Of a DNA stretch of 32,077 nucleotides, positions 8,201 to 15,393 are shown piece after piece. A program made the translations under genes and the position numbers. The stretch covers positions 31,728-63,804 of the forward strand of contig JACPBY010000007.1 of the NCBI GenBank assembly GCA_016180065.1, read 5' to 3'. The notes beneath the pieces are model-generated. The model saw only the letters and a list, made by a program, of their open reading frames with translations. It had not been told where the DNA came from and searched no databases. Source of the DNA: Candidatus Woesearchaeota archaeon. Lineage in GTDB: Archaea > Nanobdellota > Nanobdellia > Woesearchaeales > UBA10216. How positions within the stretch are numbered: the first letter of the stretch is position 1; each line of letters begins with the position of its first letter.

Positions 8201-8970
8201 TTTACTGCCCTAGCAAACTTTCCCTCGCCGCCCTTGCTTTCGATGAACTTAAGCGCTGCCGAGGATGCCTTTCCAATGACCTGCTCTGCAGACTTGTAAT
8301 TCTCAGCAGTTACTTTGAGGATGTAAGTGCCGCCGCCAGCATATAATATGCTTGCCCCTTCATGCAGCACCTGCTTGAGAGCCTCCTTAATTATGGAAAC
8401 ACCATCTGCAGAGTAGCTTGTCAGGCTAAGGCTGCCTTTAAGCTCAACAACAGGAGGCTTAATCCTCTGCATTACTGCTTCTTCAAGCGCATCGGAAGCC
8501 TGCTTGGGAAGCTTCAGCTCTGAAATCATGACATCACCCTTTGCCACGGCCATGAATGCCTCAAACACCGAGCTGAACTTGTCTGAAACTTTTTCCAAAA
8601 CCTGCGCGTAAAGGTCCTGCGCCGGCATGGCAAGCTGCTTTGCAACAAGCTCAACAATCTTCTCAGCCTTCTGCTCCTGCTTTACATCATTCACTTTAGC
8701 ACGGCGCTGGCTTTCTGTAACGCGCCTCAGCGAGAGGTCAACATGGCCCCTCTCACTGTTAACTCCGATTACCTTGCACACTATGGGCTTGTTTTCAACA
8801 ACATAATCCCTTATGTTCCTTATCCTGCCTGGAGCAACCTCAGAAATATGAATCATCCCTGAAATGCCGTACTCCTCAAGCCTGACAAAGACAGAATGGC
8901 TCTGAACGCTGGTCACTACGCAGAAAACCAGGTCATCCTCACCCGGGAAGCCCTCCCTTTTCAGAAGCAT
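8197..8970 (-). CDS. Translation initiation factor aIF2 subunit alpha
   Basis: The protein has 257 aa, close to the family norm. An S1/OB RNA-binding domain (about residues 12-85) has VTSVQSHSVFVRLEEYGISG and HISEVAPGRIRNIRDYV. A central helical domain and a C-terminal alpha/beta domain follow. It is one of three subunits of aIF2, which carries initiator Met-tRNA to the small ribosomal subunit. It sits between S27e and Nop10, the usual archaeal cluster. Confidence 0.96.
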   Translation of the reverse strand: MLLKREGFPGEDDLVFCVVTSVQSHSVFVRLEEYGISGMIHISEVAPGRIRNIRDYVVENKPIVCKVIGVNSERGHVDLSLRRVTESQRRAKVNDVKQEQKAEKIVELVAKQLAMPAQDLYAQVLEKVSDKFSSVFEAFMAVAKGDVMISELKLPKQASDALEEAVMQRIKPPVVELKGSLSLTSYSADGVSIIKEALKQVLHEGASILYAGGGTYILKVTAENYKSAEQVIGKASSAALKFIESKGGEGKFARAVK

Positions 8971-8988
8971 TCAAGATTCCCCCGTCAA

Positions 8989-9174
8989 CTAGTCAAGCAC
9001 TTCAAGAACCCTTGCCTTGAGCCTGGACTTGCCGCCAGTCGGCCCTGCAAGAGGCTTGCTGCAAACCAGGCAAAGCACCTCTGTCGAGGTCTTGCCAAAG
9101 ATAATCTGCTCATTCTTGCACTTAGGGCAGCGGACCTTCACAAACTTCGAAGCCAACTCTCTCAATCTTACCAT
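8989..9174 (-). CDS. rps27e: Small ribosomal subunit protein S27e
   Basis: The protein has 61 aa. A zinc ribbon reads KVRCPKCKNEQIIFGKTS with the second CXXC in LCLVCSKPLA, then GPTGGKSRLKARVLEVL. The ATG at 9174 is preferred over a TTG one codon upstream; AAGGTGGTG lies a few bases before it. A TATA-like tttttaaacc (minus strand, about 9229-9237) shows its own promoter. Confidence 0.95.
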   Translation of the reverse strand: MVRLRELASKFVKVRCPKCKNEQIIFGKTSTEVLCLVCSKPLAGPTGGKSRLKARVLEVLD

Positions 9175-9237
9175 CAAGACACCACCTTAACAACAAAAAA
9201 ACCTGACATGGGCGAGAAAACAGCGGCGGTTTAAAAA

Positions 9238-9535
9238 GTTATTGGAGGCTATTGCAGGGTTATGCGCCAGAGCGAAAGAATTAAATAGAATACCACTTTT
9301 ATTAGTCTTTCCCTGAGTGAGAGAGGCGCTCTTTCCGTTGAGCTACATGCCCTTCACACTGTTTCTCGGCACCCGCAACTCCATAATCTGATTCCAGAAT
9401 TAATATGCCTTTTCCCTGATTTTCCAAAATATTTTCGTCAAAACTGCAGGAATTCCGGCAGCAGCCGCAAAGTTTTCAGCAAAAGAAGGCTTTTCGGGCA
9501 TTATTTCCGGAACTTCCGAGAATCTTACGCTGCCG
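9238..9535. other. Intergenic gap splitting the usual L44e-S27e operon
   Basis: In most archaea L44e is directly followed by S27e. Here the two are 361 nt apart with no open reading frame that looks coding. The recognisable content is the S27e promoter at its left edge, a partial tRNA on the minus strand (9310-9352) and a TATA-like aattaatatg near 9398-9407. Nothing else was identified. Confidence 0.5.
9310..9352 (-). tRNA. Partial tRNA-like sequence (5' half only, anticodon position CAC)
   Basis: Read on the minus strand: acceptor-like GGGCATG (9352-9346), TA, D-stem GCTC / GAGC (9343-9340 with 9331-9328) around a loop containing GG, then CCTCT, a 7-nt loop CTCACTC, and AGGGA. The anticodon stem has four of five pairs (C-A mismatch at the base). 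The loop would place CAC at positions 34-36 (Val codon GTG). No T-arm or matching CATGCCC 3' acceptor strand follows within about 150 nt, so this is a 5' half, a remnant or a chance mimic. Confidence 0.35.
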
Positions 9536-9844
9536 CTACTCAAACTCAACCTTCTTAATCCTAATGCCCTTCCTTTGGGTGTGAGTCTTGCTGCACACAG
9601 AGCACTGGTAGCGCATGTCTGTCTTTTTTGTCTGCTTCTTGCCTGTCATCTTCCACTGGGTAACAGGAGGCTTTGAGTACCTGCCAAGGTTGCCTGTGCC
9701 CCTTGCCCTGCCCCTCCTCCTAGCCCTGACTTTTGAGCCATACTTGAGGGAGCTCGGAGCCTTCTTCTTGGCAAGGAAAACCTTGTGCTCAGTGTGCTTC
9801 CTGCAATAAGGGCAATACCTGCTGACTGTTTTTGGAAACTTCAT
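9536..9844 (-). CDS. rpl44e: Large ribosomal subunit protein L44e
   Basis: The protein has 102 aa: MKFPKTVSRYCPYCRKHTEH starts the family pattern, with CPYC and CSVC zinc-ribbon pairs and the basic RARRRGRARGTGNLGRYS middle. A 25-residue upstream extension in the same frame is low-complexity and covers a TATA-like tttttaaac centred about 26 bp before the ATG at 9844, so 9844 is the start and the message is probably leaderless. Confidence 0.95.
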   Translation of the reverse strand: MKFPKTVSRYCPYCRKHTEHKVFLAKKKAPSSLKYGSKVRARRRGRARGTGNLGRYSKPPVTQWKMTGKKQTKKTDMRYQCSVCSKTHTQRKGIRIKKVEFE

Positions 9845-9966
9845 CTTGAACGGCAGAACAGGCAGAGTGTTTAAAAAGGTTGCGGAAGCGGCGGCGGAAG
9901 AGTTTGCACCAGCTGCCATCGCACACGCACCAAATATTTATCCATTAATTAGTGGTGACAAAGCGA

Positions 9967-10032
9967 AAGATTTATAAATGGCTGGAGACGAACCTCCTGT
10001 TTTCAAAGCCATAAACGGGGGGTGAGGAATAG
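9967..10032 (+). promoter_or_regulatory. Promoter and strong ribosome binding site for the 10033 gene
   Basis: gatttataaatgg (about 9969-9980) is a good TATA box. GGGGGGTGAGG (about 10017-10027) is an unusually strong Shine-Dalgarno sequence 5-6 nt before the ATG at 10033. This supports a translated small gene there. Confidence 0.55.
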
Positions 10033-10149
10033 ATGGCTAAAATGTCAAAGGCTGTGTTTTTTGAAGACAAGGCTGAACAAGTTGCCAGAAAGCTTATCGG
10101 CAGGACAATTGAGAGATACATTGCTGGGCTGGTAAGGAAGCAAGGGTGA
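10033..10149 (+). CDS. Small protein (38 aa) resembling the N-terminus of 3-methyladenine DNA glycosylase
   Basis: The sequence begins MAKMSKAVFFEDKAEQVARK and continues LIGRTIERYIAGLVRKQG. The pattern FF...VA..L(L/I)G..(L/I)(E/V)R opens MPG/AAG-family glycosylases, but those are about 190 residues long, and no later MPG motif follows in any frame. It may be the stump of a lost glycosylase or an unrelated small gene. The strong TATA and GGTGAGG signals argue that it is expressed, perhaps as leader of the 645-aa gene that starts 9 nt after its stop. Confidence 0.45.
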   Translation: MAKMSKAVFFEDKAEQVARKLIGRTIERYIAGLVRKQG

Positions 10150-10158
10150 GGGCAGGGA

Positions 10159-12096
10159 ATGACTCGCACAATCGAGTTAATGAGGGTGCAGACAACCCTT
10201 GGAAACAGGATTTACCCGCAGGATACAAGGCTCTATTCAAATGTTGGGGAAAAAGAGCTGCATATCAGAAAATACGCAGCAGACCTCAAGGAAGGAGAGA
10301 TGATTCTGTGGCACAACGAAGGAATAGAAAAAACGCTGGAGCAAGTAGAGCCGCACCTTCAGCAAAGCGAGCGCTACCAGAAGGCAGAACAGGCAGTATA
10401 TGCTGTGAATGGAAAAGGGCAGAAAATACCGCGATTTAGGGTTGAACTGATAAAAGCGTTGGCTGCAAAAGGAATAGTAACGGCAAATGGAGATCTGGAA
10501 CAAAAAATAATGCGCGAAAACGGCAGTGATTTCACAGCACAGCAATACAGCGCAATGAAACAGTTCCTATACGGCGAGCTTCAGCAGATAGGAAAAGAAG
10601 ACAGCGCGCCAACGCGCTCAGCCGACGCGATAGAAGACTGGCTCAAAGGACAAACTGTCGCGCCACTGGACAGCAACGTATTATACTCACTCGCGCTGGC
10701 AACAGGAAGCCAGACATTCGACCAGTGGTGGATGAGCGCAAAAGACTCAGCAACATCATCCACAGGATTCTGGGGAGCATACAAGTTCTACACAACACTC
10801 AGGCAAACAATAATGCGGTATTTAGCAAGAAGCAAAGGAGAGCTTGCAGAAAAAGCAAGAGAAAACGGCAACGGCCACAAAAAAGAAACAGGGCTTGAGC
10901 TGACACCAGAAATACAAATAGTCCTACACCAATTCATGCAAGAAATAGACGAGGAATTCTCACTGGCAAGGGTAGTAGGGGTAGAAAAAATGCCCATAGA
11001 GCTGAAAGAGTGGCACAGGCAAAAAGCAGAGCAGGCACAACACCCACTCAAGCTCGCAAAAGGCGCATACACAGGAGAGGAAAGGGAAGGAATGAAAACA
11101 CTTTCTTTGATGCAGATACTTGAAGGGGCAAACTTCTTTGCACATACCCTGATTTATGTTTTCCAAGACTATTTTCAGGGCTGCAGAAGCGGAAAATACA
11201 GGATGCCGGAAAAGGCGCTGTGTGTAACAGAGCTTGAGCAGCTAATCAGCCAAGCCGCCCACCCAGTGATGTACAAGGGGCTTGCAGGCGCCATGGTTGC
11301 ACTGACAAGCGCGAAGCTTGGCCTGATTCAAAGCGCAAGCATGGGAGTCAGGGCAGGCTTCAAGAAGGATGGAGACCCCATGGAGGATGCAATTAACATT
11401 GATGGCGCAAGGTTTTTGGTGTACGATAAGGAAGGGAACAACCAGTACCCAAAACTCAGGGAGCTGCTTGCAGGCCCGCTTTCAGAGTGGATAATCACAG
11501 GCAAGCTTGATACCGAGTTGGGGCTGGAACCATTTACGGTTTACCGTGCAATGCAGGACTACGCAAGGCTGCAGAACGCAATTCCAAAAAGTTACGAAGC
11601 ATGGGTATTTACCATGCGTGAGCTTGGCAATCCTGTCCTTGACAAGCAGACAAGAAGAGACCTTGAAAACAAGCAGGGCAGGCTTGGCGAAAAGGTGCAA
11701 AGGCAGTATCTTCTGGACTCTGACAGGGTTAAAACATTGCTGGTTCCTGAGCTTTTCCAGCTTTACTGGGCCCGGGTAATGGCAGAGGTGCAGAGCGTAA
11801 CCCCAAAAAATGCAGGTTATGCTGCAACTGAAGGTTTTGTGAGGAATGCTTATGATGCGCTCCTGAAAAGCACAAGGCCGCTTTTTGAAAAGCTGCACAA
11901 TCCCAATTATGTGGCTGGAGATTCCTTGGTAAAAGACCTCCAAAAGGAATATGGCAACACATACTTCACAAGGGCAGAATGCGCTGCAACCCTTGAAAAG
12001 CACGGCCTGGCAGGGCTGATGAGGTTCATTCCGAAAGCGAACTTTGTGCTGGACAAGGAAGGAGGCGCTGTTGCTGCTGAGGCTCGGCAGGCATGA
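10159..12096 (+). CDS. Large protein of unknown function (645 aa)
   Basis: I do not recognise this family. The protein is soluble (no signal peptide or membrane segment), largely helical and acidic-basic mixed. Noticeable segments are MRVQTTLGNRIYPQD at the N-terminus, LWHNEGIEKTLEQVEPHLQQ (about 51-70), a lysine/glutamate-rich hinge near 225-245, FQDYFQGCRSGKYRMP in the middle and an aromatic-rich ELFQLYWARVMAEV later. Third codon positions are strongly A-rich over about 10600-11100, then return to the local mix. GAGGGCAGGGA lies just before the ATG. It follows the 38-aa gene by 9 nt, precedes a 59-aa gene by 6 nt, and is upstream of the replication gene gins51, so the four may form one unit. 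No function is proposed. Confidence 0.85.
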   Translation: MTRTIELMRVQTTLGNRIYPQDTRLYSNVGEKELHIRKYAADLKEGEMILWHNEGIEKTLEQVEPHLQQSERYQKAEQAVYAVNGKGQKIPRFRVELIKALAAKGIVTANGDLEQKIMRENGSDFTAQQYSAMKQFLYGELQQIGKEDSAPTRSADAIEDWLKGQTVAPLDSNVLYSLALATGSQTFDQWWMSAKDSATSSTGFWGAYKFYTTLRQTIMRYLARSKGELAEKARENGNGHKKETGLELTPEIQIVLHQFMQEIDEEFSLARVVGVEKMPIELKEWHRQKAEQAQHPLKLAKGAYTGEEREGMKTLSLMQILEGANFFAHTLIYVFQDYFQGCRSGKYRMPEKALCVTELEQLISQAAHPVMYKGLAGAMVALTSAKLGLIQSASMGVRAGFKKDGDPMEDAINIDGARFLVYDKEGNNQYPKLRELLAGPLSEWIITGKLDTELGLEPFTVYRAMQDYARLQNAIPKSYEAWVFTMRELGNPVLDKQTRRDLENKQGRLGEKVQRQYLLDSDRVKTLLVPELFQLYWARVMAEVQSVTPKNAGYAATEGFVRNAYDALLKSTRPLFEKLHNPNYVAGDSLVKDLQKEYGNTYFTRAECAATLEKHGLAGLMRFIPKANFVLDKEGGAVAAEARQA

Positions 12097-12102
12097 TGAA
12101 AA

Positions 12103-12282
12103 ATGGCACTTAACATTTTTGCTTCACAAATTGAAAGAGAAGCTAAAGGGAGAAAGCAGCAGTTTCTGGCTGCGGCAGCAGAGCGGTTCAGGGAAGGAAA
12201 TGCGACGCTTGAAGAACTTGCAGCAGATTTTGGAAATGGCAAGGACGAGGCATACGCAAGCAAGGCTGCCACAGGGCCTTGA
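12103..12282 (+). CDS. Small hypothetical protein (59 aa)
   Basis: Starts MALNIFASQIEREAKGRKQQ, continues as an Ala/Glu/Arg-rich amphipathic helix (FLAAAAERFREGNATLEELA) and ends KAATGP. Codon use resembles its neighbours, and it starts 6 nt after the stop of the 645-aa gene, so it is probably co-transcribed. After its stop the same frame stays open for 15 further codons (SAEWEAGSAIAILKQ), which hints that the gene may once have been longer. Function unknown. Confidence 0.5.
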   Translation: MALNIFASQIEREAKGRKQQFLAAAAERFREGNATLEELAADFGNGKDEAYASKAATGP

Positions 12283-12335
12283 AGCGCTGAATGGGAAGCT
12301 GGAAGCGCTATAGCCATATTGAAGCAATGACTTAA

Positions 12336-12512
12336 AATGCCGCAAACCACTGACAGGGTAATGGTAAAGACAACGCTGGGAAGCAGGCAAAGAAAAGCAG
12401 CAAATATGATGAGCTGCTAAGGGTAGAGGCAGGCGAGGCAAGGGCGTTCCTGCAGCAGAGGCCGATAGTTTATGCAACTGCGGCTGTTCTCAACATTGTG
12501 CTGCGGCGGTAG
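12336..12512 (+). pseudogene. Small gene interrupted by a frameshift (unknown family)
   Basis: An ATG at 12336 opens MPQTTDRVMVKTTLGSRQRK, which stops shortly at 12417-12419. In the shifted frame an open stretch of 52 codons without a start (12354-12512) reads ...KKSSKYDELLRVEAGEARAF and LQQRPIVYATAAVLNIVLRR, which has coding-like composition. Joining the two frames near the A-rich run around 12390-12405 gives a protein of about 60 aa. Its VKTTLGSR resembles VQTTLGNR at the start of the 645-aa protein upstream. Confidence 0.4.
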
Positions 12513-12521
12513 GCCGCAGAA

Positions 12522-12585
12522 AAACCTTTATATATCCTGCTGGCTGAGCAGCCAACATCTGTCGTTCGGTTTGGGGGATTTTTAA
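12522..12585 (+). promoter_or_regulatory. Promoter and leader of gins51
   Basis: cctttatatatcc (about 12524-12536) is a strong TATA box about 50 bp before the ATG, giving a leader of roughly 25 nt with GGGGGA (about 12571-12576) as ribosome binding site. A small hairpin GGCTG-AG-CAGCC lies between them (12542-12553). Confidence 0.55.
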
Positions 12586-13359
12586 ATGTCAACAGAAGCT
12601 ATACAACAATCCGCAGCTGGCGCTGCGGATGGTAATAACGGGAACGGCGGAAATAGCGGCGGCAGTAGCGGAAAAGTAACCGTCACTTACGAAACGCTCT
12701 TTGACCTTGTGGTGAGGGAGAAAGGCAAGGATGAGCTGCAGCAGCTCAGCCCAAGCTTCTTCACAGACCTGGTAAGCTACCTAAACGAAAAAAAGGCTAT
12801 GTTTAGCATCATGGGTGCGGAGGAAAGAGAGAGGGCTGCAAGGCAGCTGCAGAACATAAACCGGCTGATAAAAGAGCTTTACGAACGGAGAGAGAAAAAG
12901 ATAGTAAGCATGGCGCTTGCAAGGTCACGAGCCGGGGCTGATATAGTAGACACGGCAACACTTCTCGCTGAGGAAAAGGAGCTGTTTGAGGGGATGGTAA
13001 CTCAGCTTGACTCATTCAGGAGTGGGGTGCTGAACAGCCTGCTGGCTGCAAAAACTCCTGAAATACACCGCGAAAGCTGGCAAAGTAAAACGGCAGCCAG
13101 GACAGTTGCTGTGGCGGCTGATGTAAAAACAGCAACTGCAACAACCGCTACAGCTGAGGCTGACGGCAATGAAGAAAAGCCAAATGCGGCAACAAGGCTC
13201 GTAAGGTTCCTTCATGCTGTGCCAAAATTTGTCGGAAAGGAACTTGAAGTCTACGGCCCATTCGACGAGGAAGACATAGCCAACCTGCCTAAGGACATAG
13301 CTGACGTTCTAATACTTAAAGGAAGGGCGGAAGAGATGGGGCAGGAGCCGAAACCTTAA
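12586..13359 (+). CDS. gins51: GINS complex subunit Gins51 (archaeal Gins15)
   Basis: The protein has 257 aa. After a glycine/asparagine-rich start (1-30), the helical A domain spans about 32-165 (TYETLFDLVVREKGKDELQQ, INRLIKELYERREKKIVSMA, LLAEEKELFEGM). A low-complexity Ala/Thr linker (170-200) precedes the small B domain (205-255: VRFLHAVPKFVGKELEVYGP, then DIANLPKDIADVLI). Helical domain before B domain is the Gins51-type order. GINS binds MCM and Cdc45/GAN in the replicative helicase. A radical SAM gene follows 27 nt downstream. Confidence 0.88.
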   Translation: MSTEAIQQSAAGAADGNNGNGGNSGGSSGKVTVTYETLFDLVVREKGKDELQQLSPSFFTDLVSYLNEKKAMFSIMGAEERERAARQLQNINRLIKELYERREKKIVSMALARSRAGADIVDTATLLAEEKELFEGMVTQLDSFRSGVLNSLLAAKTPEIHRESWQSKTAARTVAVAADVKTATATTATAEADGNEEKPNAATRLVRFLHAVPKFVGKELEVYGPFDEEDIANLPKDIADVLILKGRAEEMGQEPKP

Positions 13360-13386
13360 TAACCGCTGACAAAACCCTTATTTATT

Positions 13387-14610
13387 ATGGCAAGGCTCAC
13401 GTTTCACGACCTGAAATTCAGGCAGAAGGATGGCAGGGTTACTGCAGAATTTCTCGGCAACTACGAGTTTGAAGTTGGCAGTGAAGCACTGAGCTGCATT
13501 GGGGATCATGAGATAAGCGAAAATGGCAGCATAACGCTTAAGGGAACGGATGTGGAAACTGCCAGAAGAAGGCTTAATGCAGTAATTGATTACGGCCTTG
13601 CCAGCCTGGTGAACATAACAACAAGGAAAAGAACGCTTTATGTGCACCGCTACTCAGGCATCCCGCTTATTGGCAACACAAGCTTTGGCATCATTGACAG
13701 GAACACCAGCATGATAGAAGTAAGGCCCATAACCGGCTGCAACATGAACTGCATATTCTGCTCGGTGGATGAGGGCTTGTCATCAAGGAAAACAAGCGAT
13801 GTTGTTGTTGAGGAGGAATACCTGGCTGCGGAAGTGAAAAAGCTTGTAAAGCTCAAGGGATGCGACTGCAGCATCATAATAAATGCGCAAGGAGAACCTG
13901 TGCTTTACAAGCCGCTGCCGAAGCTGGTAAAGGATTTAAAGGCTATTGCTGCAGTGAAAACAGTAACGCTCATAACAAACGGGACGCTGCTGACTGAAAA
14001 GCTGATTGACGAGCTGGCTGATGCAGGGCTGACACGCATCAACATCTCGCTAAATGCCATTGAGCCGAAGGTTGCAAGAGTAATGGAAGGCCACGGCGGC
14101 TACGATGTTGAGAAGGTAAAGAAGATGGCGGCCTATGCATCAAAAACTGCGATAAGAGTGACGCTTGCACCGGTTATTGTCAAAGGCTACAATGATGAAG
14201 AGATGGAGAGGATTGTTAAGTTCGCAAAAGAAACAGGGGCAGAAACAGCCATGCAAAGCTACCTGCCTTACAAGCGGGGCAGGAACCCTAAGGGCGCTGA
14301 GCAGATGCCGTGGCAGGAGTTTTATGAGCAGCTGCAGCAGCTGGAAAGGCAATATGACAGCAAGCTGGTTTTTGCTGCTGCCGACTACAGCATAACGAAA
14401 ACGAAGCCGCTGCCAAAGCCGTTCAGGAAAGGGCAGACTGCCAAAGCAGTTGTTGTAGCAGAGGGAAGATATCCGAGAGAATACATTGCTGCCGCAATGG
14501 AGAGGATAATAACGCTTCCCAACTGTGAAAAACAGCTGAAGCCAAACGATGCCGTAAAGGTTAAAATAGTCAGTGATAAGCACAACATATTTTACGGGAA
14601 ACTATCTTGA
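13387..14610 (+). CDS. Radical SAM protein, archaeal, specific substrate unknown
   Basis: The protein has 407 aa. The cluster-binding motif is C118-XXX-C122-XX-C125 within ITGCNMNCIFCSVDEG, and a glycine-rich SAM-binding stretch (INAQGEPVLY) follows. A beta-rich N-terminal domain of about 100 residues precedes the TIM-barrel core, and the C-terminal ~65 residues (KPNDAVKVKIVSDKHNIFYG) look like a TRAM-like OB domain, which suggests an RNA substrate. No close named family is recognised. It probably shares the gins51 transcript. Confidence 0.8.
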   Translation: MARLTFHDLKFRQKDGRVTAEFLGNYEFEVGSEALSCIGDHEISENGSITLKGTDVETARRRLNAVIDYGLASLVNITTRKRTLYVHRYSGIPLIGNTSFGIIDRNTSMIEVRPITGCNMNCIFCSVDEGLSSRKTSDVVVEEEYLAAEVKKLVKLKGCDCSIIINAQGEPVLYKPLPKLVKDLKAIAAVKTVTLITNGTLLTEKLIDELADAGLTRINISLNAIEPKVARVMEGHGGYDVEKVKKMAAYASKTAIRVTLAPVIVKGYNDEEMERIVKFAKETGAETAMQSYLPYKRGRNPKGAEQMPWQEFYEQLQQLERQYDSKLVFAAADYSITKTKPLPKPFRKGQTAKAVVVAEGRYPREYIAAAMERIITLPNCEKQLKPNDAVKVKIVSDKHNIFYGKLS

Positions 14611-14620
14611 CATGTTTAAT

Positions 14621-14728
14621 TTATTGAATATTTGCCGTTCTATTTATTAATAACATAGGTAAAATACACTTTATTGAATATAGAAAGATTTAAATACAAC
14701 CATATAAGCACATATTCAAAATATTGAA
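14621..14728 (+). promoter_or_regulatory. Promoter and operator repeats of MNT-HEPN module 2
   Basis: TTATTGAATAT occurs twice in direct orientation exactly 50 bp apart (14621-14631 and 14671-14681). The inverse half, ATATTCAA, is at 14712-14719, and TTCAA-AATA-TTGAA (14715-14728) is itself a palindrome. The TATA box gatttaaat (14688-14696) lies between the second and third copies. Three or four TTGAATAT half sites around a TATA box suggest cooperative repressor binding. Confidence 0.6.
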
Positions 14729-14745
14729 CTTCATAGGTGATTTGC

Positions 14746-15393
14746 GTGTTTTTAGAAAACATAGTTGGAGCTGCATCGAGAGTCAAAATACTAAGAACCC
14801 TCACAGAGGTTGCTGCCGGATTTACACTGGAGGAACTTGAAAAAGAGACGAACCTCAGCAGAGGGATAATTCACAAGGAAGTCAGAAGGCTCGTTAAGGC
14901 AAGCATGCTCGTAGAGATAAAAGCCAAAGGAAAACTAAAAGCTTACAGGATAAACATTAATCACCCTTACTACAGCGGACTTGTCAGCCTGTTTGGAGAA
15001 GAGAAGCTTTTTGGAAGGAAGAATGTCATAATTTTAAAAATATGGAACACATTGGAATCTCTAACAGCCGCAATTGTTGGAAATGACAAGGATTTAAACA
15101 TAGTCACCATAAATCTGTTCGGAAGCCACGCAAGAGGCACTGCTGCGCTAACAAGCGATGTTGACCTGCTCATAGTTTTGCGCGAGAAGACCCAAGAGCA
15201 TAAATCCTCACTAATTGAAATTTGCAAAAAATATGGAGAAAAAGCCGGAATATCAATCAACCCTGTTTTTATGACGGCTGAGGAATATAAACTGGAGTTT
15301 AAAAGAAAAACCAGCTTTATCGACCAGATGAACAGGAGCAGCATAGCCCTTTATTTTGACACGGAAAAACTGACAGGCGGGACTTATGGATGA
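14746..15393 (+). CDS. HTH-fused minimal nucleotidyltransferase, probable antitoxin of module 2
   Basis: The protein has 215 aa. A winged HTH (about 12-68: FTLEELEKETNLSRGIIHKE) is joined to an MNT domain with G126-S127, ten residues, D138-V-D140. Start is GTG at 14746, chosen because GGTGA (14736-14740) sits 5 nt upstream; a GTG at 14737 is inside that ribosome binding site. It overlaps the HEPN gene by 8 bp. The third carboxylate of the MNT active site is not evident (ISINPVF), as in the other modules here. Confidence 0.85.
   Translation: MFLENIVGAASRVKILRTLTEVAAGFTLEELEKETNLSRGIIHKEVRRLVKASMLVEIKAKGKLKAYRININHPYYSGLVSLFGEEKLFGRKNVIILKIWNTLESLTAAIVGNDKDLNIVTINLFGSHARGTAALTSDVDLLIVLREKTQEHKSSLIEICKKYGEKAGISINPVFMTAEEYKLEFKRKTSFIDQMNRSSIALYFDTEKLTGGTYG

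Noticed and set aside
9845-9919. 25-residue N-terminal extension of L44e
   Set aside because: It contains the TATA box and is Ala/Ser-rich with no counterpart in the family.
11482-12350. Minus-strand frames of 147-173 aa over the 645-aa gene
   Set aside because: They are rich in Cys, Phe and Ser as expected of antisense frames, while the plus-strand frame is continuous over 1.9 kb with a ribosome binding site.
13360-13386. TATA-like cttatttatt just before the radical SAM gene
   Set aside because: It ends only a few bases before the ATG, too close for an archaeal TATA box; the gene more likely shares the gins51 transcript.
14581-14745. Possible CRISPR-like repeat cluster
   Set aside because: The 11-bp repeats occur only two or three times, flank a TATA box and lie directly upstream of a toxin-antitoxin operon, which fits operators. 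No array of 20-40 bp direct repeats occurs anywhere in the window.
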